A stretch of DNA of 64,000 nucleotides from Ectopseudomonas khazarica (lineage in GTDB: Bacteria > Pseudomonadota > Gammaproteobacteria > Pseudomonadales > Pseudomonadaceae), in assembly GCF_004521985.1 (NCBI RefSeq), contig NZ_SBHZ01000009.1:1-64000 (forward strand), read 5' to 3'. The notes beneath the pieces were generated by a model, which was not told the DNA's origin, did no database searches, and was given only the letters and a program-made list of their open reading frames with translations. The position numbers and the translations under genes are program-made. The stretch's first letter is position 1, and each line of letters opens with the position of its first letter. Of this stretch, positions 1-12,384 are shown one piece after another.

Positions 1-12
1 GTTGTATGACAT
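1..12 (-). CDS. 5' end of a leftward gene cut by the window edge
   Basis: On the minus strand an ATG at 12-10 is preceded by a near-perfect Shine-Dalgarno AGGAGGTG at 23-16, five bases from the start. Only four codons (M-S-Y-N) lie inside the window, so the product cannot be identified. The gene would be divergent from the AraC-type regulator at 185, a common arrangement for a regulator and its target. The strong ribosome binding site is the only evidence. Confidence 0.5.
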
Positions 13-184
13 ATGCACCTCCTGAGTCCCGATGAAACTAACGGCAACCCAAAAGCCGGCATGGGGCCAGAACGGACAAAAAGGAGGGCTCAAGAGGCCT
101 GTCACATTTTCAAACACTTTCATCGCGCGCCATTTGCGGCACACTGCCAGGCAGCCATCTTCGGGCAGTGAGGGATGCACAGGC

Positions 185-1219
185 ATGAAACCCATCGTCG
201 ATCCGCGCTATTCGGAAGCCTCGGCACCGCCGCTGATTTCCCGCTTCCTGCTGCAGCACGCGGTCGCCTGCGGGCATGACCCGGAACTGCTGTGCCGTGG
301 CCTGGGCTTCGCCCCGGAGGATCTGAAGCGGCCGGACTATCGCCTGTCCTTCCGCCAGAGCTACAGGCTGGTGCGGCGTGCCCTTCAGGTGCTGGGCGAC
401 AACGGCCTGGGGCTGACGGTCGGCAGCCGGCAGACGCCGGTGTCCTGGGGGCTGGCCGGTCTGGCCATGCTGGCCTGCCCGGACCTGGGCACGGCACTGG
501 ACCTGGGGCTGCGCTACCAGTGGCACATCGGCAGCCTGCTCGACTATCACATCGAAATCGTGGACGACCAGGTGCTGTTCTACGCCACCCCGCGCTTCTT
601 CGACCCGGAGGTAGCCGTGTTCTACCTGGAGGAAGCCTTCGCCAGCAGCCTGGCCATCGTGCGTTTCCTCACCGGCGCGGACCTGGTCGCCAGCCACATC
701 GAGGTGCAGTACCCCGCCCCACCCCACGCGCAGCGCTACGCGGAACTGTTCCGCTGCCCGGTGCGCTTCGCCTGCGAGCACAACCGGATGCAGTTCCCGG
801 TCGCCTGGCTGCAACTGCCGCTGCCGACCCGCGACGACTATGCGGCGGCCGAGGCGTGCATGCTGCTGGATAGTGCGGGCCGGCACGAACAGGGACTGAG
901 CGACCTGATCGAGACCATCGAGCGCGAGGTGCGCAAGCGCCTCGAGTCACCGCCGTCGCTGAGCCAGCTGGCCAGCCAGTTGAACCTGAGCGAGCGCACC
1001 CTGCGCCGGCGCATCGGCGAGGCGGGCCTGAGCTATCACGCAATCGTCGACGAACTGCGCCGGACGCGGGCGCTGCAACTGCTCGGCCAGCGCGACAACC
1101 GGTTGATCGACGTGGCCTGCGCCACCGGTTTCAGCGATGTGCGCAACTTCCGCCGCGCCTTCAAGCGCTGGACCGGCGTGACCCCGCGCACGGCAAAACA
1201 GCGCATCGCCCAGGAATGA
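185..1219 (+). CDS. AraC/XylS-family transcriptional regulator, OruR/ArgR-like layout
   Basis: A 344-residue DNA-binding regulator. The N-terminal two thirds look like the arabinose-binding-like domain of the OruR/FeaR type. The last 100 residues are a double helix-turn-helix with the motifs LSERTLRRRIGEAG and DVACATGFSDVRNFRRAFKRW, ending TGVTPRTAKQR. The frame is open from 32, but the extra 51 residues are low-complexity and basic, so I start at the ATG at 185, just after GAGGG. It converges with the PLP enzyme gene (9 bp apart) and faces away from the partial gene at 1-12, its more likely target. The effector cannot be told. Confidence 0.85.
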   Translation: MKPIVDPRYSEASAPPLISRFLLQHAVACGHDPELLCRGLGFAPEDLKRPDYRLSFRQSYRLVRRALQVLGDNGLGLTVGSRQTPVSWGLAGLAMLACPDLGTALDLGLRYQWHIGSLLDYHIEIVDDQVLFYATPRFFDPEVAVFYLEEAFASSLAIVRFLTGADLVASHIEVQYPAPPHAQRYAELFRCPVRFACEHNRMQFPVAWLQLPLPTRDDYAAAEACMLLDSAGRHEQGLSDLIETIEREVRKRLESPPSLSQLASQLNLSERTLRRRIGEAGLSYHAIVDELRRTRALQLLGQRDNRLIDVACATGFSDVRNFRRAFKRWTGVTPRTAKQRIAQE

Positions 1220-1228
1220 CCGCGCCCC

Positions 1229-2506
1229 TCAGGACTCCTGATACACCGGCCAGCGCTCGACGATGCGACCACCGCGCAGCGCCAGCAGGTCGCCGAACTG
1301 CAGCAACACCGACTCGCTCTGGGTCGGCCGCAGGAACACCTGGTCCTCCACCCCCAGCGCCACTGCCGGCGAGCCGTTGACCAGTTCCTGGTTCGAGCTG
1401 CGCCCGAACACTTCACTCAATTGCAGGCCGGCGGGCGAGGCGAAGTCGGCCTGCCAGTTGCCGCCATAGATGAAGAAGGTTTCGCGCTGGTTGACGTCCC
1501 ACCAGGAGAACAGCCGCGACTTCTCGTCCAGCGCCGGGATGCGCAACGCTCCGGTACGCTTGAGCACCGGCGTGGCGATGTACACCGCAGGCACATGCTC
1601 GGCCAGCGACGGCAGATCGTAGTGGCTGGGCTTGAGCAGGCCGGTGCCGACGGCCACCTCGGTGCTCAGCGACTCGCCCTCGTGGGCACGGTAGCTGGGG
1701 CTGCCGGCGGTGTTCAGGGTCAGGCCCTCGCGCCACAGCGCGGGGAAGCGCTGGCGGGTGAAGTCCACATGCCCCTGGTACAGCGCCATCACCTTGGCCA
1801 GCAGTTCGTCCTGGGTGCCGAGCAGCGCCGGCAGGTTCATGCCGACGAACGGGTCGTAGCCCATGAAGCCGGCGAATTCCAGATGCTGCGGGTTATCCGC
1901 GATCAGTTGCAGCAACTGCCCCAGCAACTGGGTGTCATGCACGCCACCACGGTGCAGGCCGACATCCAGTTCGATGTTGATGCGCAACCGCGTGCCCAGG
2001 CCCTGGGCCAGCGCCAGGTATTGCCCCAGCCGCTCGGGGCTATCGATCAGCCACTGCAACTGGCGGGCAGGGTCGAACGGCCCGCGGTGGCGCTCGTAGA
2101 ACAGCTGCGCCGAGCGTACCGGCAGCGGCTTGCCGAGCAGGATATCGGCCTCGGGGAAAAGCCGCGCATCGTGATTCAGGAACGGCTGGTGGAAGGACAT
2201 CAGCCGCCGGGTGTCCAGGCGCTCACCGATGTAGCGCAGCAGGCCGGGAGCCGGCAGCGATTTCTCCACCAGGCGCAGCTGCTTGCCGCTGCGTGCGAGC
2301 GACTGCCGGACCACCTCGATGTTGTGGTCGAGCCGGTCAAGGTCGATCAGCAGCGCCGGGCGCATCGGGCCGTTGGCCTTGAGCTCCTGGTTCAGCGCCT
2401 GGAAGTAGGCGTCATGCGGCTGGCCATGGTCGCGCGGTCGCAGCCAGGCAGCGGCCAGCAAGCCACCGGCAGCGAGGCCGGCCAGTACGAAAGAACGTCG
2501 CTTCAT
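1229..2506 (-). CDS. Tat-exported fold-III PLP enzyme (DSD1/D-threonine aldolase-like, 'amino acid deaminase/aldolase')
   Basis: 425 residues. The N-terminus (KRRSFVLAGLAAGGLLAAAW) looks like a twin-arginine signal or anchor, unusual for this enzyme class. The body is an alanine-racemase-type barrel: ALLIDLDRLDHNI, then the PLP lysine in LVEKSLP (about Lys82). The C-terminus (FLRPTQSE, FGDLLALRGGRIVERWP) lacks the His-x-Cys metal pair I expect in D-threonine aldolase/D-serine dehydratase, so the reaction may differ. It is the last gene of a three-gene operon with a flavoenzyme (9 bp upstream) and a c-type cytochrome. Likely location is periplasmic or anchored; substrate unknown. Confidence 0.8.
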   Translation of the reverse strand: MKRRSFVLAGLAAGGLLAAAWLRPRDHGQPHDAYFQALNQELKANGPMRPALLIDLDRLDHNIEVVRQSLARSGKQLRLVEKSLPAPGLLRYIGERLDTRRLMSFHQPFLNHDARLFPEADILLGKPLPVRSAQLFYERHRGPFDPARQLQWLIDSPERLGQYLALAQGLGTRLRINIELDVGLHRGGVHDTQLLGQLLQLIADNPQHLEFAGFMGYDPFVGMNLPALLGTQDELLAKVMALYQGHVDFTRQRFPALWREGLTLNTAGSPSYRAHEGESLSTEVAVGTGLLKPSHYDLPSLAEHVPAVYIATPVLKRTGALRIPALDEKSRLFSWWDVNQRETFFIYGGNWQADFASPAGLQLSEVFGRSSNQELVNGSPAVALGVEDQVFLRPTQSESVLLQFGDLLALRGGRIVERWPVYQES

Positions 2507-2515
2507 CGTGGTTCC

Positions 2516-3910
2516 TCAGGCAAGACCGAAGATGCCGGCCAGGTGCGCGTTGACGAAGCGGCCGTGCGGATCCAGCGCCTGGCGCACCTCGGTGAATGCC
2601 TGCCAGCGCGGGTACAGCGCCTGCAGCTGGCGCGCGCCCAGGCTGTGCAGCTTGCCCCAGTGCGGACGGCCCTGGTATTTCCAGAAGATCGGCTCGATCG
2701 CGGCGAAAAAGTTGTGGTGATCCATCGCATAGTGCTGATGCACCGAGATCGAGCAGCTGTCGCGGCCCTCGAACATGCTCAGGGGAATGTCGTCGGCCTT
2801 GACGTAGCGGTACTCGATGGGGAACCAGGTGCGCAGGTTGCCCTCGTCGATGCGCTTGAGGATCTCGCGCAGGCAGGTCGGACCCAGCTCGGCCGGCACC
2901 GAGTACTCCATCTCGTTGAAGCGCACGTTGCGCACGTTGGCGAAGACTTCGTAGGAGTCGTCCACCCGGTCCTCGAAGCTGGCCAGGTGGCGCATGTTGT
3001 TCAGCAGGCTGCGGCGCAGGTCGGGGAAGTCGCTCAGGTACTTGTCCAGCCCCTCGATCAGGCCGACGAAGCCGTTGCCACCCTCCTCCTCCGGCGACAA
3101 GGGCGGCGTCTCCGGGGCCTCGGTCTCGTTCAGCGCCACCGACAGCGCGTAGTCGGAGTGCGTGACCACCAGCATCTCCCAGTGCTGGTTGTCGCGCGTG
3201 AGGTTGTCGATATCCTCCAGCAGCTCCTCGGTCCTGGCGATCCACTGGCGCTCGCGCAGGCGATAGGCGTGGCGGTTCTGCAGGCGCACGCGGGTAACCA
3301 CCCCCAGCGCACCGAGCGACACCCGTGCGGCATCGAACAGCGCAGGATTGTTGTCGCGGCTGCAATCGAGCACGTCGCCAGCCGCACTGACCAGCTGCAG
3401 GCCACAGACCTGGGCGGAATAGGAGCCGAAGTCGACGCCGGTGCCGTGGGTCGAGGTGGCGATCGCTCCGGCCAGGGTCTGGTAGTCGATGTCGGCCATG
3501 TTGACCAGCGCCTGGCCGACCTCCTTGAGCGGCGCGCCCATCTGCGACATCGGCGTGCCACCGGCGAATTCGGCCTGCAGGCTCTGCGCATCATGCTCCA
3601 ACAACCCGGAGAAGTGGCTGAGCGACAACAGGGTGCCGTCGGTGGGAACCAGCGCGCTGAAGGAATGCCCCGAGCCGACCGGGCGGATCTTGCCCGGAGC
3701 CTGGCGAATGGCCTGGATCAGCTCGTCCAGGTTCTTCGGCGCCAGTCTTTCCAGCGGCAGGCAGCTCTGCGCACCGGACCAGTTGCGCCAGGGGATCGGC
3801 CGCGAGGCAAGCGACGATTCGGCCCAGAGCGGACGGCCCGGCAGCGCCAGCAGGGTGCCCAGCAGGCTGGCGCGCTGCAGCAGTTGACGGCGGGAGAACG
3901 GCTGGCCCAT
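2516..3910 (-). CDS. Tat-exported FAD-linked oxidoreductase, D-arabinono-1,4-lactone oxidase (ALO) family
   Basis: 464 residues of the VAO flavoprotein superfamily. A Tat-like signal (FSRRQLLQRASLLGTLLALP) ends near residue 30. PVGSGHSF (His82) matches the site where ALO/gulonolactone oxidases bind FAD covalently. The ALO C-terminal hallmarks are present: RPHWGKLH, LYPRW, LDPHGRFVN. ALO enzymes pass electrons to oxygen, whereas plant galactonolactone dehydrogenase of the same family uses cytochrome c. The cytochrome gene one base upstream makes a cytochrome-dependent dehydrogenase attractive. Function with the downstream PLP enzyme is inferred from operon structure; the substrate is unknown. 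Confidence 0.87.
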   Translation of the reverse strand: MGQPFSRRQLLQRASLLGTLLALPGRPLWAESSLASRPIPWRNWSGAQSCLPLERLAPKNLDELIQAIRQAPGKIRPVGSGHSFSALVPTDGTLLSLSHFSGLLEHDAQSLQAEFAGGTPMSQMGAPLKEVGQALVNMADIDYQTLAGAIATSTHGTGVDFGSYSAQVCGLQLVSAAGDVLDCSRDNNPALFDAARVSLGALGVVTRVRLQNRHAYRLRERQWIARTEELLEDIDNLTRDNQHWEMLVVTHSDYALSVALNETEAPETPPLSPEEEGGNGFVGLIEGLDKYLSDFPDLRRSLLNNMRHLASFEDRVDDSYEVFANVRNVRFNEMEYSVPAELGPTCLREILKRIDEGNLRTWFPIEYRYVKADDIPLSMFEGRDSCSISVHQHYAMDHHNFFAAIEPIFWKYQGRPHWGKLHSLGARQLQALYPRWQAFTEVRQALDPHGRFVNAHLAGIFGLA

Positions 3911-3911
3911 G

Positions 3912-4280
3912 TCAGCGACCCTCCGTCGCGGCGGTCGACATGAACGCGATCAGCGCCTGGAACTCCTCCGCCGAGCACTGCATGCACAACCCCATCGGCG
4001 GCATGCCCTGGAACCCGCTGATGCTGTGCTCCAGCAGGGTATCCATGCCCTTGGCCAGACGCGGCGCCCAGGCCTGAGCATCGCCGGTCAGCGGCGCACC
4101 GGCAGCCGGGCTGGCATGGCATTGCTGGCAACTGGTGGCATACAACTGCGCCAGCGCCGCGTCCGCCGGCACGGCATCCGCTCGCACCTGCGGCCCGGCT
4201 TCCTCGCCACAGCCGCCCAGCGCCAGGCACGCAACGCACAGCGCAGCCATCCCCTTCCAACCCAACAGCCCTGCCCGCAT
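3912..4280 (-). CDS. c5-like cytochrome c lipoprotein
   Basis: 122 residues. The N-terminus is a lipoprotein signal with lipobox LALGGC (Cys24). One heme site CQQCH (51-55), probable axial Met in GMPPM, and a second CMQC pair (99-102) followed by SAEEFQALIAFM, the disulfide-bearing C-terminal pattern of cytochrome c5. A longer frame begins at 4319, but the ATG at 4280 has GGGAGG eight bases upstream and directly starts the signal peptide. First gene of the trio; it probably accepts electrons from the flavoenzyme encoded one base downstream. Confidence 0.88.
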   Translation of the reverse strand: MRAGLLGWKGMAALCVACLALGGCGEEAGPQVRADAVPADAALAQLYATSCQQCHASPAAGAPLTGDAQAWAPRLAKGMDTLLEHSISGFQGMPPMGLCMQCSAEEFQALIAFMSTAATEGR

Positions 4281-4493
4281 GCTCGCCTCCCGACGTCTTT
4301 GCTCACTCGATGGCGCCACACTAAAGCAGCACCCCGCGGCGCATGAGGGCCCAAACGGCCAGCGAACAACCGGGAAACGGCCAAGGCGGGCGGCCGCAAA
4401 GAACGGGCAAACAAGGTTTCACGGCGCAGCCGTTCACAGGCACACCGGCTCACGCAGGACCCGGACCACGATGAGCCGCTCAGCGGCGGCCAT

Positions 4494-4518
4494 AAAAAAG
4501 GCCACCCGAAGGTGGCCT
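4494..4518 (-). terminator. Intrinsic terminator of lpxC
   Basis: Perfect 8-bp stem AGGCCACC/GGTGGCCT with a 4-base loop (4499-4518), followed on the minus strand by six Ts. It lies 26 bp past the lpxC stop and marks the right border of the accessory block. Confidence 0.88.
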
Positions 4519-4544
4519 CAATTGCAGCTAGGAAGAGAGTTCGC

Positions 4545-5474
<930 letters not shown>

Positions 5475-5507
5475 CTAGTTGCGAACTGTTTTCAACAATG
5501 GTCGGAA

Positions 5508-5516
5508 ATGATAGCA
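5508..5516 (-). promoter_or_regulatory. Extended -10 promoter element for lpxC
   Basis: On the minus strand TGC-TATCAT (5516-5508) matches an extended -10 (TGnTATAAT), about 50 bp upstream of the lpxC ATG in the ftsZ-lpxC gap. No good -35 at 17 bp is visible, which extended -10 promoters tolerate. Separate transcription of lpxC from ftsZ is expected from other species; here it is inferred. Confidence 0.4.
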
Positions 5517-5567
5517 GAACCGACCTTTGCTGAACACCAATCACTTTCATACTCCTGATAAGTTTCA

Positions 5568-6764
5568 TCAATCAGCCTGACGACGCAGGAACGCCGGAAT
5601 ATCCAGGTAATCGAGATCGTCCTGGGTATTGAGCTTGGCTGCGGTAGCCGCGCCGCTGTGGCTCTGACGCTGCACGGTCGGACGCTCGTAGTCCTTGTAG
5701 TTGACCGACTGCTCGCTGCGCGGTTGTTGCGCGGCAGGCTGCTGGGCAACCGGCTGGCTGACGGCGACCTGCACGGTGTTGTCGATCACCTTGACCGGCT
5801 TCTCCATGCGCGCGCCCAGACCGGTGGCGACCACGGTGACGTGCAGTTCGTCGCGCATGTCGGCGTCGATCACGGTACCGACCTTGACGGTGGCCTGCTC
5901 GGACGCGAACTGCTCGATGATGTTACCCACGTCAGAGTACTCGCCCAGCGACAGGTCCGGACCTGCGGTGATGTTGACCAGGATGCCGCGAGCGCCCTGC
6001 AGGTTGACGTCTTCCAGCAGCGGGTTGCGGATCGCCGCCTCGGTGGCTTCGCGCGCACGGTTCGGACCGCTGGCGCAGCCGGTACCCATCATCGCCATGC
6101 CCATCTCGCTCATCACGGTCTTCACGTCGGCGAAGTCGACGTTGATCATGCCCGGACGCTTGATGATATCGGAGATACCGCGCACGGCGCCGGCCAGCAC
6201 GTCATCGGCCTTGGCGAAGGCGGACAGCAGGCTGGCATCCTTGCCCAGGATGGTCAGCAGCTTCTCGTTGGGAATGGTGATCAGCGAGTCGACGCTCTCG
6301 GCCAGCGCGCGGATGCCCTCGTCGGCAATCACCATGCGCTTCTTGCCTTCGAACGGGAACGGACGGGTGACCACGGCCACGGTCAGGATACCCATCTCCT
6401 TGGCCACTTCGGCGATCACCGGAGCAGCGCCGGTACCGGTACCACCGCCCATGCCGGTGGTGATGAACACCATGTCGGTGCCCTGCAGCACTTCGGCGAT
6501 GCGCTCGCGGTCTTCCAGCGCGGCCTGACGACCGACCTCCGGATTGGCGCCGGCACCCAGGCCCTTGGTCACGCCCGGGCCGAGCTGCAGCACGGTGCGC
6601 GCACCGATATTCTTCAGCGCCTGCGCATCGGTGTTGGCGCAGATGAACTCGACGCCCTCGATGTTGCTGACGGCCATGTGATTGACCGCGTTGCCGCCGC
6701 CACCACCGACACCGATGACCTTGATCACCGCACTTTGTGGAATGTTGTCTACTAGTTCGAACAT
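5568..6764 (-). CDS. ftsZ: Cell division GTPase FtsZ
   Basis: 398 residues. Tubulin-like GTPase that assembles the Z ring at midcell. The nucleotide-binding loops GVGGGGGNAVNHM (19-30) and GGGTGTG (106-112), and the T7 synergy loop NVDFADVKTVM, are intact. A Gln/Pro-rich linker (about 318-375) precedes the conserved tail LDYLDIPAFLRRQ that binds FtsA and ZipA. It lies 42 bp downstream of ftsA on the same strand. Confidence 0.99.
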   Translation of the reverse strand: MFELVDNIPQSAVIKVIGVGGGGGNAVNHMAVSNIEGVEFICANTDAQALKNIGARTVLQLGPGVTKGLGAGANPEVGRQAALEDRERIAEVLQGTDMVFITTGMGGGTGTGAAPVIAEVAKEMGILTVAVVTRPFPFEGKKRMVIADEGIRALAESVDSLITIPNEKLLTILGKDASLLSAFAKADDVLAGAVRGISDIIKRPGMINVDFADVKTVMSEMGMAMMGTGCASGPNRAREATEAAIRNPLLEDVNLQGARGILVNITAGPDLSLGEYSDVGNIIEQFASEQATVKVGTVIDADMRDELHVTVVATGLGARMEKPVKVIDNTVQVAVSQPVAQQPAAQQPRSEQSVNYKDYERPTVQRQSHSGAATAAKLNTQDDLDYLDIPAFLRRQAD

Positions 6765-6806
6765 GATCCCTCTCCTTCCTTTCTAGTTGTAACGCCTACT
6801 GCAAAT

Positions 6807-8054
6807 TTAGAAATTGCCTTGGACCCAGCGCTTGATGCGCTCGAGTACCGGGGTCTTGCTTTCGTCCTGGTAAGGACTGCCCACCGACATGGAAATGCCG
6901 TCGTGCTGCTTCTGCAGCCCGTACAGCAGCAAGCCCACACCGGTGGAATAAATCGGGTTGCGCACGACATCGGCCATGCCCTTGACGCTGTGCGGCACGC
7001 CCAGGCGCACCGGCATGTGGAAGATTTCCTCGGCCAGCTCGACCGCGCCTTCCATCTTCGCCGTACCACCGGTCATGACGATGCCGGCCGGAATCAGGTC
7101 TTCGTAGCCGCTGCGACGCAGCTCGGCCTGGATCAGGGTGAACAGCTCGTCGTAACGCGGCTCGACCACCTCGGCCAGGGACTGGCGCGACAGGTCACGC
7201 GGCGGACGATCACCGACGCTCGGCACCTTGATGGTTTCGCCGGCACCGGCCAGCTTGGCCAGGGCGCAGGCATAACGAATCTTGATTTCCTCGGCGTACT
7301 GGGTCGGCGTACGCAGGGCCATGGCGATGTCGTTGGTGACCTGATCGCCGGCGATCGGAATCACGGCGGTATGGCGGATGGCGCCTTCGGTGAAGATGGC
7401 GATATCGGTAGTGCCGCCACCGATGTCCACCAGGCACACGCCCAGCTCCTTCTCGTCCTCGGTCAGCACCGAATACGCGGATGCAAGCTGCTCGAGGATG
7501 ATGTCGTCGACCTCGAGGCCGCAGCGACGCACGCACTTTTCGATGTTCTGCGCGGCGTTCACGGCACAGGTGACCACGTGCACCTTGGCCTCCAGACGCA
7601 CGCCAGACATGCCCAGCGGTTCGCGCACGCCCTCCTGGTTGTCGATCACGTAGTCCTGCGCCAGGGTGTGCAGCACCCGCTGGTCCGCCGGAATGGCGAC
7701 GGCCTGCGCGGCGTCGAGCACGCGTTCGATATCGGCGCCGCTGACCTCGCGATCGCGGATGGCGACGATGCCGTGGCTGTTCAGGCTGCGGATGTGGTTG
7801 CCGGCCACGCCGACGAACGCCGAGTGGATACGGCAGCCGGCCATCAGCTGGGCTTCTTCCACCGCGCGCTGGATCGATGCCACGGTGGACTCGATGTTGA
7901 CCACCACGCCCTTTTTCAGCCCGCGCGACGGATGGGTGCCGATGCCGACGATCTCCAGCTGGCCGTCGGCCGTCACCTCGCCCACCAGCGCCACCACCTT
8001 GGAGGTGCCGATGTCCAGGCCAACGATCATCTTGCCGCTATGCGCGCTACTCAT
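6807..8054 (-). CDS. ftsA: Cell division actin-like protein FtsA
   Basis: 415 residues. Actin/Hsp70-fold ATPase that tethers FtsZ to the membrane and activates septal wall synthesis. Shows the phosphate-1 motif VGLDIGTSKV, the phosphate-2 motif VDIGGGTTDIA, an adenosine motif around IVMTGGTAKM, and the C-terminal amphipathic membrane helix RIKRWVQGNF. It sits 16 bp after ftsQ, in the standard dcw order. Confidence 0.99.
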   Translation of the reverse strand: MSSAHSGKMIVGLDIGTSKVVALVGEVTADGQLEIVGIGTHPSRGLKKGVVVNIESTVASIQRAVEEAQLMAGCRIHSAFVGVAGNHIRSLNSHGIVAIRDREVSGADIERVLDAAQAVAIPADQRVLHTLAQDYVIDNQEGVREPLGMSGVRLEAKVHVVTCAVNAAQNIEKCVRRCGLEVDDIILEQLASAYSVLTEDEKELGVCLVDIGGGTTDIAIFTEGAIRHTAVIPIAGDQVTNDIAMALRTPTQYAEEIKIRYACALAKLAGAGETIKVPSVGDRPPRDLSRQSLAEVVEPRYDELFTLIQAELRRSGYEDLIPAGIVMTGGTAKMEGAVELAEEIFHMPVRLGVPHSVKGMADVVRNPIYSTGVGLLLYGLQKQHDGISMSVGSPYQDESKTPVLERIKRWVQGNF

Positions 8055-8070
8055 TTAATCCTGCCTCTTC

Positions 8071-8937
8071 TCAATTCACTTTCTGCTCGGCCGCAGCCGG
8101 CTCCACCGGCTCACGCCAGGCCACGGCCAGGCCGTTGGCATAACGCAGGTCGATGCGCGCGATCTTCGCGCTCTGGTCTTTCAGTTCCCGCTCGTAGATG
8201 GCGGCGAACCGACGCATCTTTTCCACCACGTGGTCCCGTCCCAGCAGGATGTCGATACGCTGCCCGCTGGCATTCTCGGTCGCCGAGAGGAACCAGCTGC
8301 CCCGCTCGCGCAACTGCAGCCCGACCACGGTGAACCCCATCGGCCGCAGCAGCTGGCTGAGCATCTGGTACTGCTGCATCACCTTGGTCTGCGCACGCTT
8401 GGGCCCGGACAACTGCGGCAGGTGCTGGTAGTTGTCCACCTCCTGCGGGGCAAAGGCCTGACCCAGGTTGTTGAGCAGCGCCTCGTCGCCCCAGCGGGCG
8501 ATGGGCAGTTGTTCTTCCAGGCGCACGTCGATCTGGTCCGGCCAGACGCGGCGCACCTCGGCATGGGCGATCCAGGGCATGCGCTCCAGTTCCTCGCGCA
8601 TGCCGCGCAGATCGACGCTGAAGAAGTTCGCAGCGATGAACGGGGCGATGCGGCGCTGCACGGCCTGCTGACTGACATAGGCCAGGTCGCCCTGCACGCT
8701 GATGCGCGCAATCGGGCGGTCGGCATAGGGCAGCAGGCGCTGCGCACCCTCGTATGCACCGAAACCCAGGCCGAGCAGCAGCAGCGGCCAGAGCAGACGG
8801 CCCATCCAGGCGAAGTCCGGCTTGGGCATGCGCAGGCGCATCGGCTCCTTGGCCACCAGACGGCTGGCGCCACGCGGCGCGGGCTTGCCGCGCTGCGGAG
8901 CCCTCAGCGAGTCCTGATGACGCAGAGCGATACTCAT
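8071..8937 (-). CDS. ftsQ: Divisome assembly protein FtsQ
   Basis: 288 residues. A basic cytoplasmic N-terminus (1-45), one transmembrane helix ([13 protein letters not shown], about 46-64), then a periplasmic POTRA domain (from [16 protein letters not shown] to about residue 145) and the beta domain. FtsQ links early cytoplasmic divisome proteins to FtsB/FtsL and FtsW/FtsI. It starts three bases past the ddlB stop. Confidence 0.97.
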   Translation of the reverse strand: MSIALRHQDSLRAPQRGKPAPRGASRLVAKEPMRLRMPKPDFAWMGRLLWPLLLLGLGFGAYEGAQRLLPYADRPIARISVQGDLAYVSQQAVQRRIAPFIAANFFSVDLRGMREELERMPWIAHAEVRRVWPDQIDVRLEEQLPIARWGDEALLNNLGQAFAPQEVDNYQHLPQLSGPKRAQTKVMQQYQMLSQLLRPMGFTVVGLQLRERGSWFLSATENASGQRIDILLGRDHVVEKMRRFAAIYERELKDQSAKIARIDLRYANGLAVAWREPVEPAAAEQKVN

Positions 8938-8940
8938 CGC

Positions 8941-11313
<2,373 letters not shown>

Positions 11314-11321
<8 letters not shown>

Positions 11322-12384
11322 GGATCACCTCCTGGCAGATGTCGACCACCGTACGGGTGGCATCGGGCTTGGCCAGGCGCCGCGCGGTAGCGCCCATGAC
11401 GTTGAGTTTTTCCAGGTGCATCAGAACCTCGGTGAGCTGCGCGGCGAGCTCGCCTGCGTCAGTGGCATGTTGCGGAAGGAGGACAGCAGCGCCCTCCTTC
11501 GCCAGGTATTCGGCGTTGCGGCTCTGGTGGTCGTCGATCGCATGCGGCAGCGGCACGAGGAACGACGGCAGGCCAGCGGCGGCGAGTTCACTGACGGTCA
11601 GTGCGCCGGCACGGCAGACCACCAGGTCGGCCCAGCCATAGGCACGCGCCATGTCCTTGATGAACGGCGCGACCTCGGCTTCGACCGCAGCATCGCGATA
11701 ACGCTCCGCAGTGATTTCCGCGTGTTGCTTGCCAGCCTGGTGGAACACCTGCGGACGCACGTCGGCAGCGACCTTGGCCAGCGCGGCAGGCAGCAACTTG
11801 TTCAGCGGTTCGGCGCCCAGGCTACCGCCCAGCACCAGCAATTTCGGCTTGCGCCCGGCCAGCGGCTCGCGCGGGGTTTCCAGGAACAGCTCCTCACGCA
11901 CCGGGTTACCCGTGGTGCGCCGCCTGTCGGAGGCCTTGAAGGTGTTCGGGAAGGCCTCGCAGATGCGCGCGGCGATGTGCGCGAGCAGGCGATTGGCGGT
12001 ACCGGCGACGGCATTCTGCTCATGGATGACCAGCGGCACGCCGGCCATGCGCGCGGCCAGGCCGCCCGGCCCGGTCACGTAGCCACCCATGCCGAGCACG
12101 CACACCGGCTGCAGCTCGCGCACGATGCGGCGTGCCTGCAGCAGCGCACGCAGCAACTGGAACGGCGCCTTGAGCAGGGACAGCTTGCCCTTGCCGCGCA
12201 GGCCGCTGACATCGATCAGGTGCAGCGGCAGGTCGGCCTGCGGCACCAGTTCGTTCTCGATGCCACGCGGCGTCCCCAGCCAGTGCACGCTGTAGCCGCG
12301 CGCCTGGAATTCGCGCGCGCAAGCCAGCGCCGGGAACACGTGCCCGCCGGTGCCGCCCGCCATGATCAGGACATTACCGCGCAT
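11314..12384 (-). CDS. murG: Lipid II synthase MurG (GlcNAc transferase)
   Basis: 356 residues. GT28 glycosyltransferase that adds GlcNAc to lipid I on the inner membrane face. N-terminal glycine loop [13 protein letters not shown] (8-20), the second glycine loop [13 protein letters not shown], and the donor-site region [19 protein letters not shown]. Overlaps both ftsW (11 bp) and murC (8 bp). Confidence 0.98.

Noticed and set aside
1421..3943. 840-residue open frame on the plus strand
   Set aside because: It is antisense to the PLP enzyme and flavoenzyme genes, has no domain and a composition typical of G+C-rich antisense frames.
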